NCBI GenBank assembly: GCA_905182995.1
Contig: CAJJDP010000009.1
Location: forward strand, 102,365 to 166,364
DNA length: 64,000 nucleotides
Source: Paramecium octaurelia
Taxonomy: Eukaryota; Ciliophora; Oligohymenophorea; Peniculida; Parameciidae
Direction of reading: 5' to 3'
Below, piece after piece: positions 12,172 through 23,655 of this stretch (position 1 is its first letter; each line of letters begins with the position of its first letter). The notes under the pieces are model-generated. The model was given only the letters and a program-made list of their open reading frames with translations, searched no databases and had not been told where the DNA came from. The position numbers were made by a program, and so were the translations under genes.

Positions 12172-14241
12172 ATGCAATCCGCAATCAAAGAAAAAGTGAA
12201 TTTCTAAGAGTATGTTGAATGGGCATTTAAAGAAAACACAAACACAATGAAAAATTAGGAAGAGAAAGATATATAATTCCATAGTTATCATGAGATAGAT
12301 GGAGAAGAAATGGGTCAAGTCTTATGGTTGTTTAGAAAATGTGTATCAATAAGCAAAATCTAAAAACTTAAAAAATTGTTTCTAGACTATTTGTTTATAT
12401 TGAATCACATTATTAATTTTCTATTAACAATAATACATTATAGCTAACCAACGAAAGAATAAATATCAAGATTAATGAAGTCTATAGGAATAATTTAAAC
12501 TGAAGAAGAATTACAACTTGTTAAATTGGAAAATAATGAACTTTTATCAATAGTATATTAGAAGGAGGTAGTACAATCGCTTGAAAAAATCACTAAAGAA
12601 GATTTTAAAACATTATTCTAAATTATTTTTGATTTAAAAGATATTTCTACAGAGGAAATTAAAAAAATTTCTGAACTTGGAATGTTATTCGATTAAGAGA
12701 ACAACAAATAGGAATACTAGCCTTCGAAATTAAAATAAGATTTTGGTATTATTATGGCAAATATAATTCAAATTGAAAAAATTGAAGTTGATTAAAAAAC
12801 ATTACTTTAGAGGAGTATAAAAATGGAACAGAGAAAAAAAGAAAAGGCTTATGCAAAAAAACTTTAAGATTTGTCAGAACATAAACAACAAATACTCAAA
12901 TTTAGTAAATTGATTTATCATTAATAACCATAGAGAAAATTATTACTGTATGATGGAACGATGTATTTATATTTTATTAGTAATTTATAGAATAACTGCA
13001 AACATTTGGTACTCTAAAAAAGATTAATATTGCGTCCCTATATCACTTTAGATTGACACAAATGTGAATTATTTTAGCTTTCGTATTGAGTATTTGAATG
13101 ATGAGGATGTATTAAGATAAGATCAGGTATTAACCTACAGAGGACCTGTGAATGATAATTTTGATCCAAATGTCAAAAAGACATAATATGATTTGGGAAT
13201 CAAAGGAGAATTAAGTTTACAATAGAATAGTTACAGAGGATGTTTTAGTGATGGATTATTCGATGGTATTGGGAGTATATACTTTGGAAATAAATTATAT
13301 TTTGACGGAGAATTTAAGGTAGGCATAAAAAATGGATTAGGAAGAGAATTATAAACTAATGATGGAGATTATTTGGAAGGGAATTATGAGAATGGTAAGA
13401 AAATTGGATTATTTTAACATATACAGTTACATGAAGGGAAAAGGTTTTTAAATCCATCCAAGCCACACATATGCTTTTAGAATGGAAAAGAGGTCAAATA
13501 TTTGAACCAAGAATTTTAACTGTAGAAAAAGAGGTCAAATTTAAATCCAAACCGCTATCTCTTAAATTTTAGAGATTGTGGAATAAATAATTATTAACTT
13601 TAATCTTTGTAAACAGGAAGATGGCTTAATTCGAGTATCATAGATCTTGTGATTTCTCAAATTTAAACTCTTAGGCAGTTAATCTCTAACAGTTATATAA
13701 ACGATTAAACCACTGTCTTTATCAATTGCAGCTAATCTTAAGACATTTTTGGTAGTCTAATAACAAAGAACGAAGAGATATAAACTGAGTAAAATTATAT
13801 ATATATATTAATATTAGAGTGTTTAAGGAAATAATTGATAATAGTAAGAAGAAACAGCCTTCAAGATTTGTTTTTTACTTAAATTTAGATCGAAGTCATT
13901 TTTTATCTGTGGTTTATGAAAATTAACATTTGTATTTGATAGATTCAATGAAAGATAAAAGGGCAGATTTATTTTATTAAATGGTTAAATTGTTGAGTCA
14001 CTTTAATTTTACTGTTTATGGATTTTGGTAAGATCTTGAAGTAAGTTAATAATATAATTCATATGATTGCGGGATGTTTACGATTTATTACGTATCCTAA
14101 ATAATAAAGAATATAGACTTAAGTATTCCGTAAATGATTGAAAAACAATGCTTTAATGTTTAATAATCAAGAATTGATTATGCAAGATATCTACTTGCTA
14201 ACAGATTCTTCCAATTAGGAATTGAGCTCTTGGATTTGTGA
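12172..14241 (+). CDS. MORN-repeat protein fused to Ulp1-like (C48) protease
   Basis: Two introns (28 and 29 nt) yield 670 residues. An N-terminal helical region (EYVEWAFKEN..., about 1-300, charged coiled coil towards its end) is followed at about 345-407 by three MORN-like repeats (YRGCFSDGLFDGIGSIYF, YFDGEFKVGIKNGLG, YLEGNYENGKKIGL). The C-terminus has the C48 triad: RSHFLSV with His557, YLIDSM with Asp572, and QYNSYDCGM with Gln608 and Cys614. MORN repeats typically tether proteins to membranes or cytoskeleton, so the protease may be localised by them (inference). All catalytic residues are present. It is probably related to the other C48 gene nearby, though the N-terminal regions differ. 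Confidence 0.8.
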
Positions 14242-14335
14242 TTATCAATGTTCCAGCTTATTCAATTAATATCCTTTTTTTTCATATTATTCATCTACAA
14301 ATATTATTATAATCTCTATAAATTTATATCTATTA

Positions 14336-15538
14336 ATGAATAAACCCTAAGAAAGTATTCAGGAGTATATGAATAAGTATGTTAAGCCAATCTTTGATGG
14401 TCTACTTTGTTAGATCCTAAAAGTGAGACCAGATGATGTTATAGGTTGGAGCATTAATTGGCTTAAGAAATCATGTATGAAATGTGTGATTATTAGAATC
14501 ACAAAGTTAGAAATAATATTAGTCATATCAAAGTGATGAAGAGGAGGGGTAACAAGTACCATTTTACTTAGTAGCAAAAATAATAAGTAAACCACAAAAT
14601 CGAATGCTGGCTTCCATGAAGAATTTGACAAAAATGAAAAGTTTAAACAACATGTCATTGAAAAAACTAAAGATTAAATAGAGAAAATTAAAAAAAAAAT
14701 TTTAAATTCTTTTCTATTTAAAGTCTTAGATGAACAAAATTTAGAAACTGTTATTTGTGCAATGGAAGTGAAGAAGTTTTAGTAACCATTCTAATTTATG
14801 ATTATTTTTTAGAGCTGGAGACATTGTAATTCGCCAAGGAGATGATGGAAATGAATTATATGTAATTGATGAAGGTGAATTAGAATGCACAAAGAAATTT
14901 CCTAATAAACATTAAGAATAAAAACTGAAAACCTATTTGCCTGGTGAATGCTTTGGCGAACTTGCTCTATTGTATAATGCTCCTCGTGCTGCTACTATTA
15001 GGGCAACTAAGCCTGTAGTGGCTTTTACTTTAGATAGGCAAACTTTTGACTTATATGTGAAGGATGTAGCCATTAGAAAGAGAGAATAGATGGAATAAAT
15101 AATAAATACAATCGATTTGTTAAAATCTTTAGATTCATATGAGAAATTACAGTTTTGCGATGTCTTGGAGGAGAAAAAATATAGCAAAGGAGAAAAAGTT
15201 ATCAATTAAGTTTTTATTTACTAATATTTTAATTTAATAGGAAGAGTAAGGAGATACAATCTACCTAATTGCTGAAGGAGAACTAGAAGCTTATAAAGAT
15301 GGGTACTAAGATAAAGTTTATTCATATCAATCAGGGGATTATTTTGGGGAGCTAGCCTTATTATAAAACAGTCCACGACAGGCTACTATTCAAGCAATAG
15401 TACATATACCTTTAATGATTTCTTTAGACTGATTGTACTCTCTACTATTGTGATTTTAAATCCTTTACTAGATTGATGGGTCCTTTGGAGTAGATTCTAA
15501 GAAGAAATGTTGCAAGGTATAAGCATTAACTTTAATGA
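14336..15538 (+). CDS. cAMP-dependent protein kinase regulatory subunit
   Basis: Five introns (22, 23, 31, 31 and 28 nt) give 355 residues, close to the usual R-subunit size. The N-terminus (YMNKYVKPIFDGLLCQIL then RPDDVIGWSINWL) fits the RIIa dimerisation/docking domain. Two cyclic-nucleotide-binding domains show phosphate-binding cassettes GECFGELALLYNAPRAATI (from residue 178) and GDYFGELALLQNSPRQATI (from 298), each with the Glu and Arg that hold cAMP. In the linker, where an RRxS/A inhibitor site is expected, only KNNKQTTKSNAGF is seen. The protein should bind and inhibit the PKA catalytic subunit until cAMP rises; ciliary beating control is known for Paramecium PKA. Confidence 0.92.
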
Positions 15539-15658
15539 ATTTTTTATTGATCAAATTATGTACAATATCTATACTCTTATTTACTCAAAGTCTATCTTTC
15601 ATAATATTATTTTTAATTATTTTAATAATAAAAAATTAATTCATTAATTGGAATTAAC

Positions 15659-16421
15659 ATGCATGCTAATAACACTTCCATCAATGATCACACACCTACA
15701 TTCGCAGAAAATTAAGACTGTCTGAATGTGGATCAATGTTTAAATGGAATTTCTGATTTTCTGCTTTATACGTCAACACTCAAATTAGATTAAGTAAAAT
15801 CTTTATATTTAAAAGAGTAATCATTTAACAAATTACTTTTTAGAAGATAAATAGGCATCGAAAAACTTTTCTAACTCGGTCAATGATATTGAATTTTCAG
15901 AATTAATTAGGTCGTGTAGGTTACATCGCTATTATAATAAACTAAATTAATTGAATAATTCTGTTATAGTAGAATCACATCATTAAAAAAAAGCATTATC
16001 CAGCAATCGTCAAAGTCAGCCTTAAGTTGTTATTAAGATTATGGGGACTTCTCCACCTAAATTTGAAAACAAAAAATACTCCTAAATTGAAAGCAGGTAC
16101 TCCCCCAAAAATTTGAAATTCTACTTAAAATAGGAATAATAGAGTACTGATTCATAGATCTCATAGAGCAGACGAATATCTTAATCAGTACATCAATCAA
16201 GATCATCCTCTTTCACAATGAGTTCAATAACCTCCAATTTTAAGTTTTAATAAGTTTATCAAAATCAGAAGAGACAAAAACCTGGTCCCAAAAATTATTA
16301 ATTTTGCTTACTATCTTAGAAACACTAGGAATTAACCAAATTAAAACAAAAAAATGAGCCAAACAAAATGTTAAATTTATCTTTAAATTCCTTATCCTCA
16401 AAGATTGAAAAGAATAAATGA
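15659..16421 (+). CDS. Unknown Ser/Gln-rich protein
   Basis: A 246-residue model with one 22-nt intron (15794-15815) that ends AAG. The N-terminus is fairly acidic with cysteines (DCLNVDQCLNGISDFLL), then the protein becomes Ser-, Gln- and basic-rich, including RSSSFTMSSITSNFKFQQ. No domain, signal or membrane segment is recognised. It converges on the CFAP36 gene with about 30 nt between stops. Confidence 0.5.
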
Positions 16422-16453
16422 ATAATATTCCATTATGTTATTTAATTATAATT

Positions 16454-17939
16454 TCATCCTTATTCTTGTAACGCATCTTATTTTATTTTCTTCAATAATT
16501 CCGCTCTCTTTTTTAATTCTTACTTCTTCAACTCCAACTCCTAAGCTCTCTTTTGGTCAGCCACAAATTCAGTCTAAATATATATATATATTTGATGTAT
16601 TTACCATATCCACTACTAGAGGACCTTTCTCCTATTGCTCAGGTTTTTATTCTTGTTGTTCACCCTAATTTAAGTATTACAATTGATTTACATCTTAATA
16701 TTTCTTCAATTCATCTTGTCTCTCTTTAATTTTTTTCTACTTAATTAATTCTCTTTGTTATTACAATCTTTATTTTCTTTATTCCAATGTCTCTTAATCT
16801 TATTAATTTTTGATATTTTATTTAAAAGTTTCTTCCTACCCAATAAATCAAAAAATTACAATTTCCTTTAAATTTTCTTTTAATTGATTTCCTTAAGCAA
16901 GTAATGCTTCCCTTTCTTGAGCCAAAGACATCACTTCAACTTTTTATTAGACAATCTGTGGTAGGGGCTCTCGTTATTTAATTGGTGCAGGCTCTTATTT
17001 TTCTTATGGTTTTGTTTATGGTTGAACAATTTTGGATGGGACATCCTCATCAAAAATCAATATGGATTCAGGCTTTTAATCAGGTTAAGGTTGTGGTTAT
17101 TGATTTTGGATTGGGGCCTAATGATTGACAACCTATGGTTACTACTATACTTGGCTTAGTAAAATTTCTTCCTCTAAATATGGTATTAGAATAGATACAC
17201 TATTTTTCATATGCTATTTAACTTTATCTGATTGCTTCAATGAATTCCTCCTCTTCTTGAATTTAGATTTTGGCCTTCTCGTTTTCAACAGCTATCGACA
17301 TTGCAACAGCATGTTCAATTTCCATTCTTTCTTTTTCAAGTTCAGCTTGCTTCACTTTGATTTCCATTTCAGGATTTTTTCCACCCTATCATAGAAGATT
17401 TCTGTATACATCTATTTTCTACAATTCCTTTAAGGCTTCATATTCCAATTCCTTGTTTCTTTTCAACATCAACTTTTTAAAGACTAAGAAATTCTCAACA
17501 ATCAGCAATTACTCAAAATACTTTCTATGTTTTTTATTTTTCAATCCTATTTCAATTACCTTTCTCAATTATTCTTCATCCTCCACTCCTATGTCGACCA
17601 TCAATTATTCAATCATCGCCTCAATCATACTTTTGAATTTCTAGCATACAATTTAAAATAACCTTATGTATCTCTTGATACACAATCTTATTCTCCTCCT
17701 CATCATCAAAAATAATGCAATTCTCATCCAAAAAGTCTGATATCGGATTCCTCCATATTGGTGAAGCCAAATACTACAAAATCAAATCATACATCCAAAT
17801 CTAGGATTCATACATATTGAATTACATCATCAGTCACTTCGACTGGCTTCTATTTCACATTTTTCTATTAGGCCTGAGCTCTTTAAGGTTGCTGCTTCTG
17901 AGGTTCTTACTTTTTATCTTTAGATTACTTTGGACCCAT
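16454..17939 (-). CDS. CFAP36: CFAP36-like protein (BART domain)
   Basis: Six introns (25, 22, 24, 25, 24 and 31 nt) give 444 residues. Residues about 45-160 form a BART-like domain: YLASPIWRNPISDFLDENC, then IIFDDEEENKIVYQEIH and a helical stretch ending KKHRKYFEQLLIVENFLVF. This order matches the ARL2-binding BART domain of CFAP36/CCDC104. A long K/E/Q coiled coil follows, with a proline-rich insert. CFAP36 binds the ciliary small GTPase ARL3 in animals, so a role in ciliary lipid-protein traffic is expected. Each of the six introns contains TGA or shifts frame, so the gene is invisible to simple ORF finding. Confidence 0.85.
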
Positions 17940-17971
17940 CTATAAACTTGAATTTATTATTTAATTTAGAA

Positions 17972-19156
17972 ATGAATAAAGCGCAATTTAGAAGATTGTT
18001 GTCTTTGATTCCAGATAGGCAACAATCTCCTATCAACACTAAATTATTTGAAATTGATTTAACTATTCAATAACCCAAGATCAAACCGAAATAACTGTTC
18101 ATAGAAGAGCTCCCTTTATTTTTGAATCAACAACACATATAAATATTACCTTTCGTTCCGCAAAGAATGAAAACTGAAGTTTACAAAAAGATCTAACAAA
18201 ACTTTAGTAAACCCTTTAAGAGTGAGGACGAAAGATATAATACAATTGATGTAGTTAGATCCAAATCTCGTAAACCAACGGAAGTTAGAAAGGTTTCTTG
18301 CACCAATTCGTACTAAATACAACAATAGCAAAATAAAATGAGAAAGCTAAGATACTCTTATGAATCAAGAAGAAGATAAAATAGCAATAATAAATTTAAT
18401 TTTGAAGCTCACTTTTATATTTTTGTCAATGCTAATCCAAGTTTGAATATCAATAAAATTAGAGTCAACAAATAAATCATTTTCTAAAAGTTGGTAGACA
18501 AATATCGAATAGGAATAAGTTAAAAAATTATCAACTTTTTTGAAATCCCCTAATATATAGATTTTCAATTTTGGAAATCATTAACATAGAAACTATTAAC
18601 CATCAATTAGGAATAAATAATCGTTTTCATATATCGTTTGATTCACAATCATAGACATCTATCATCAACTGATTTATTTCAATTAGGTTTAACTACTTAA
18701 AGCGAGGCTATTTAGAAAGATATTTAAACTATCTTAACATACATACAATAATCACTAAACACTGAAAGTATTGATAATGAGGAAATCGAGTATTTGAGAA
18801 AATCCTCAATTTTTAAAGATAATTTGACCCTAACTAATCTACTAACATGGACAGAAATATATTAAATCGATGTACTTTATATTATTTACGAATTTTAGCA
18901 ATCAAAAACTATTAAATAAACTAAAGGATTAAACTATAGAAAATCAGTACCCATAGATTAATTTATTAGTATTTATATGACAGAGGATAAAGAAGACTCA
19001 ATCAATTACAAATCAATAATATCCAAATATCCAAATAAATACGAATAAAACGAACCATTTTCTATAAATTTTCCAATCTTTCGACGCATTTTTTAGAATT
19101 AAAAAATTCATCTATGGAATGACATTTACTCTTTTTTTACAGGTTAAATTTGTTGA
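17972..19156 (+). CDS. Unknown intronless protein
   Basis: A single 394-codon frame without introns. The N-terminal 140 residues are basic and disordered-looking; from about residue 140 the protein is regular and helical (AHFYIFVNANPSLNINKIRV, then QIIVFIYRLIHNHRHLSSTD), suggesting one globular alpha-helical domain of about 230 residues. It ends WNDIYSFFTGQIC. No motif is recognised. The start lies 32 nt from the divergent CFAP36 start, so the two promoters overlap. Confidence 0.6.
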
Positions 19157-19951
19157 AGATTTGATTAAAATTATAAAATTACAGGTTTCAAAATTGCCAT
19201 CAAAAAGATTAATATGAGCATCATTTTCAAATTAAATATCTGTTTTAAAGCAATATTGATAAGCGGAGCCATATTCAATTATTTTTAAACATAATTAATT
19301 CCTTAGACTAACTCGAAGATGAGGAGTATTCTTTTTGACAATTTGTTACTATATCGAAGTTTCTATTATCAATATTATCTTGATAATTATATGGGGATTA
19401 CGTTCTTGTCAAATTATAAGTCTTAAATTCTAACTATTTTCATGAATCAAATTTGAATGCATTATAGTATATCATCTAATTCAATAATATAGCAAAATTT
19501 AAAATTTTGGTTCTGTTTTCACTAATATTTTGATCATTTTTGATTAATCCCTATAAAGGTTGATTTACATAATCAATATATATTTTATCAAAAGTGGAAG
19601 GTAAAAATTAAAATATTTTCATTAATATATAGATTGTTTCAAAAATTTCAATTTGTTTAGACATTAAAAATACTCTTAAATTCTTATCTAGGTAGTATTT
19701 ATAAAATTCTCTTTTTATTCAATCTGAATTAAATATATTTAAAATATTCTTTATTGTTTTCACAAAAATTAAAAATATACTATTTTAATTTATTTTTAGA
19801 ATCTATTCCAAGTTCATAATTAATATTTAGTAGCATTTTGTTATTCTTAAGTATTTTATTAAATCAAACATTTGAAATAAGTGTGATTAACATAATATAT
19901 AAATTTTCTCCAGACAATAAATTCATATAATTAAATAAAAGATATTAAATT
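19157..19951. other. Intergenic, AT-rich, possible gene relic
   Basis: This is one of the longest non-coding stretches of the window. On the minus strand between about 19220 and 19450 a frame reads RTQSPYNYQDNIDNRN and CQKEYSSSSS before TGA codons, with no start or flanking exons found. It may be the remains of a gene or chance. The remainder is poly-A/T without visible structure, and includes the presumed promoter of the eL34 gene. Confidence 0.3.
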
Positions 19952-20303
19952 ATGGGTGTTAGAGTGACATATAGAAGAAGAACATCATACAACACTAGAT
20001 CTAATAAAATTAGAAAGGTTAAGACACCAGGTATGTTGATATGAATATCATATAGGTGGCAATGTTGTTGTTCAATATCCAAATAAGAAAACTAGTGCCT
20101 CAACATGTGCTGACTCAAATTTGAATGTTGTTCTTAATGGTCTTAAAAGAATTAGACCAACCAAGCTTAAGCAACTTGCAAGAAGACAAAGAACAGTTTC
20201 AAGACCATATGGCGGTGTTTTAAGTGCTGGTGCTTTAAAAAACAGAATAATTAGAGCATTTTTGGTTGAAGAAGTCAAAATTGTCAAATAAATCAAAAAA
20301 TGA
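19952..20303 (+). CDS. RPL34: Large-subunit ribosomal protein eL34
   Basis: A 25-nt intron (20031-20055) interrupts a 108-residue basic protein. The start [20 protein letters not shown] matches the eL34 N-terminus and [20 protein letters not shown] plus [11 protein letters not shown] match its conserved C-terminal half. eL34 is a structural protein of the cytosolic 60S subunit. Animal eL34 has a CxxC-type zinc site in this region; here only one cysteine (STCADSN) is visible, so zinc binding seems lost. Codon use is noticeably more GC-rich than in neighbours, as usual for highly expressed genes. Confidence 0.93.
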
Positions 20304-20437
20304 TACAAATATGTTCTATGTTTTAGTACATTAAATACACAATACATGTTCTTTTTAGAAATCTGTATATATTTTTCAATTGTTCAAGAAAATAATAAGA
20401 AAAATTAGTGTGAATTGAAGTAAAAAATATGAAGTAA

Positions 20438-21018
20438 TCATTAAAATCTATCTGTCTATGATTTCTCTAGAAAGCCAACGCAGTTTTCCTTTCTTTATTG
20501 CTAACATTATTATTCAATTCTTTGTTTCAATACTTTTTCATTTTTTTTTCTCAACCATTCCTCTTATTTTGAATGAAAGTCTTGAGATCTTTGTCTACTT
20601 ATTTTTTTCTCATTTTTGGGAATTCTAATTTCCTTGACTGGTTATTATGATATTTTCCTCTATTTAATATTTAATGCATAATATTTACAGCGAATTTAGT
20701 AAAATTAATGTACTCAATATTTTCTAATTCTTTAGCTGGCTTTACGTTTTCTAATTGTTCCAAAGGTTATCTCAAAATTTCAGGTTCCTTATTAGGTTTT
20801 TGTATTTATTTCTGTTCTTACTCTTACAGTATTGGCTTTGGGGAATTCTAACGAACTCTACAATTTGGAGTTAAAGCTTTTGTTAAGCTTTCGACAATCT
20901 CTTTTGAAATTCTCTAAAGGCCAAGCATAGTACCCTTATGAGAATGCTGGCTATCTTTTATATTTAAGGAGATTTTACTTCTTGGACTATGAATATTAGA
21001 TTTAGGATCTTTGCTCAT
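20438..21018 (-). CDS. Basic coiled-coil protein, unknown
   Basis: One 29-nt intron gives 183 residues. The N-terminus is Ser/Lys-rich (MSKDPKSNIHSPRSKISL), the C-terminal half is strongly basic and probably coiled coil (EEWLRKKNEKVLKQRIEQQ). No domain is recognised. It converges with the eL34 gene. A cytoskeletal role is conceivable but unsupported. Confidence 0.5.
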
Positions 21019-21184
21019 GGCATTTCCAGATAAAACTAGATTGAATATTACATTATACTTCGTTTTGATCTATGTTCAGAACTAGCGTACACTTGTTTCC
21101 AATTCATTTATAGAAAGAGGTTATTAATAAGTATTAGATATAAATTATTAATAAAAGAAAAAAGACCTTTGCTTTCTTCTATTT

Positions 21185-21530
21185 TCATTAATTGATTGTG
21201 ATTTTCTCATCCTTCTGATTGTCTTCCCGCTTATCTTCATCAATAAAGACTTGATGCTTGCTTTCTTCTTCGCACTTAAAATTCTTTTCCCTTGGCCTTC
21301 CCCTACTTCCATAATGCTTATCACTTGGTATTTAAGTCCCCGCAGGAGGTTACCCTTCATGTTTAATCCTTTATAAGATATGAATAGAATTACTTCAAAT
21401 GAGTATACAATGCTGGATAGCTGTAGTAACCACGCCCACAACCACATTTATAGGGACGAGGAGTCTCATCATGTTTAGTGCATCTTCTAATTCTTTTCTT
21501 TGCACTTGGTGGGTCTTGTTACTAAGACAT
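21185..21530 (-). CDS. Small C2H2-type zinc finger protein
   Basis: One 25-nt intron, ending AAG, gives 106 residues. A single finger YKCGCGRGYYSYPALYTHLK is followed by KHEG, giving C-x-C-x12-H-x4-H, with only one residue between the cysteines instead of two or more. A GSRGRPREK segment downstream resembles an AT-hook core (GRPR). The N-terminus is basic (KKRIRR), possibly a nuclear signal. This suggests a small nuclear DNA- or RNA-binding protein (inference). The intron breaks the finger between the two histidines, so it is missed in standard ORFs. Confidence 0.7.
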
Positions 21531-21563
21531 CTAATAATTATTAATTTATTTATATAAATTTCA

Positions 21564-22080
21564 ATGATCATTTTTATATATTTATCATTTTACTATCATA
21601 ATAGATTACTGTTCAAAATAAACCTAGATACATTGATGGTTCAAGTTCCCCAATGTAATTTTTCAAAGATTTTATCACTTTTTGATCAAAATGATATAAA
21701 AAATATTAATATTTTCAATATTTTAATTAAGATAGATGAAATTTGAAGAAAAAATAAGTTCTCTTGTCTAATATAGAATTTGGGACATATTTAAATTGCT
21801 ATTGATATTGAAAATTACTATAAATGATTTATAAATTATCGGAAACAATGAAAGAGGAAATTTTTCATCATCAAATATTGGCTGTAAATGGGATTTTCAT
21901 TTCTTTTAATAAAAATAAAACTGATCAAAATCATGTTAAATAATCTAATATTAATTAATTTATAGAAAAAGTAATCTATATTAGAATGAAATCTGCAGAT
22001 TCAAATTATCGACACTATTTTTATGTAGAACACCTTATAAGTTAAGCTAATTAAATTTACTATTTTGTAAAGTAATGAAA
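21564..22080 (+). pseudogene. Possible degraded gene or chance ORFs
   Basis: Three open stretches in changing frames occur here, one starting MIIFIYLSFYYHNRLLFKIN and one starting near 21849 with MKEEIFHHQILAVNGIFISF. I could not link them with plausible 20-34 nt introns. Composition is Ile/Asn/Lys-rich as expected of translated AT-rich DNA. The whole interval up to the carrier gene shows nothing else. It may be a decayed duplicate or non-coding. Confidence 0.25.
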
Positions 22081-22217
22081 ATTTTGCCATTAATTTAAAT
22101 TTAATATTGCATCATGATTTGATTATATTTATACCGCATAAGTATATTATCGAATTAAGTGCGCACTTAATCTGTTATAAGCTGTAAACCATATAATGAT
22201 TAAATGTTTTAAATAAA

Positions 22218-23202
22218 ATGACTGAAAGAACATAATGGATTTATAAAAGCAAGGAAGTTTTAAAACCAATTTTGGAAACTCAATTAATTGGAGTGTCGAG
22301 AGCTATTGTAGGATTACCAATGGATCATTTCTTCGATCGCTTTAAGACTTTGATCTAGGCTTCTTAAAATAACAATTTTAAACAAGTAAACCATTAAAAG
22401 CCACAAATAGCTATTTCTTGAAAGTTATTATCGGAATGGAATTTTCAGGGGAATATTCGCTGGTTTTTCATCATAAATAAGCATTTAATTATTTAAATAG
22501 TACTATAGGTAAATTCGTAAGCTAGTATTTGTAGATGGCCCATGATGATTTTGATTCCAAAGCTCTATATGCAAATTTTGCCTCAAAAGGTTAAAGAAAG
22601 TGCTCCAGCTTTACACAAAGGATTAGCAGGAATAACTATTGCTTTGTTTGAGTCTTTTGTAACTTGTCCTTTCGAGAGAGTTAAATGTCAAATGATGACT
22701 TAATAATAATCCAAGTCTGGTAAGAGATTCTAGATATATAACTTTAGTTCTCAAATATATGTGGGAACATGATGGAGGAATTCGAGGATTTACTAGAGAT
22801 TTGTTTACTGGCATGGAAGTCATGATTCTAAAATAAGTTGTTTCATGGACTAATTATTTATATTGGGATCACAGGGTTAGATATTATTTCAAAGGGGAAC
22901 CATCTCATAAATTGACAATGTAAGAGATTGTCCTATGTTCTATTGTAACAGCAATTCCAAATATCATCATTGTTCAACCGTTTGATATGATTAAAACATA
23001 ATTTTAAATGGAAAATAATGATTAAATAAAAAATCTATCAATTTGGAATGCCTTTAAAAAAGTGTATGAAGAAAAGGGAGTACACGGGTTTTATGCTGGT
23101 TGGTAAATGAGATTCTGTTAATTCATGTTCTAAGCATTACTAACTACTCCTGTTATGGATTACTTGGAAAGATTACATGGTATCCCATAGAAATAGTAGT
23201 GA
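22218..23202 (+). CDS. Mitochondrial carrier family (SLC25) protein
   Basis: Three introns (25, 26 and 28 nt) give 301 residues, the standard carrier length. The three carrier repeats are visible: GLPMDHFFDRFKTLIQ (degenerate first signature), CPFERVKCQMM and QPFDMIKTQFQME, matching Px(D/E)xx(K/R) motifs, with GIFRGIFAGF and GFYAGWQMRF as the following glycine-rich helices. The family exchanges metabolites across the inner mitochondrial membrane. The substrate cannot be assigned. The first signature has His-Phe-Phe between Asp and Asp, atypical for a canonical transporter. Confidence 0.85.
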
Positions 23203-23317
23203 GAATTTATATCTAATTGATTTTATTTTGAAAGATAAATTCAAAATCTGTTTTTCCCAGTGATCATATTCCAAATATGTAAACTATTTTTCTAATTTAT
23301 ATAAAAAAATAAATTAA

Positions 23318-23632
23318 ATGAATATTAGACAGTATATGTTCTAAAAGTTATTGATCATTCAATTAACTAATTATATCAAATAAAGAAATAGTGTGATTGG
23401 CTTTCAAACTGTTGAATTAAGAGAAAAAGGGGCTTATTTCATTAATATCAAATAAACATCAATACCAAATGCTATGATCAATTTAAATGAGAGGACAACT
23501 CTGGCAGACTTATAATTAAATCCATTGGAAATAGAAATAATAAAGAAAAAGTTTGAGGATAATTTGGAAGTAGAAAAGAGGAAAGAATGGAAAAATGAAA
23601 ATACAGTAAATGAATTAGCAGGATTATATTGA
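23318..23632 (+). CDS. Small unknown protein
   Basis: An intronless 104-residue frame starting MNIRQYMFQKLLIIQL, with a central GFQTVELREKGAYFINI and an acidic/basic helical C-terminus ending VNELAGLY. The N-terminus is hydrophobic with Arg and Gln and could be a mitochondrial presequence, but this is uncertain. It lies between the carrier gene (116 nt upstream) and converges on RSPH4/6 with 23 nt between stops. Confidence 0.5.
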
Positions 23633-23655
23633 TGTTGAATTGCCATAATTGTAAA

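Noticed and set aside
13800-13825. TATATA runs as promoters
   Set aside because: Such runs also occur within introns and spacers throughout this AT-rich sequence and cannot be used as promoter evidence.
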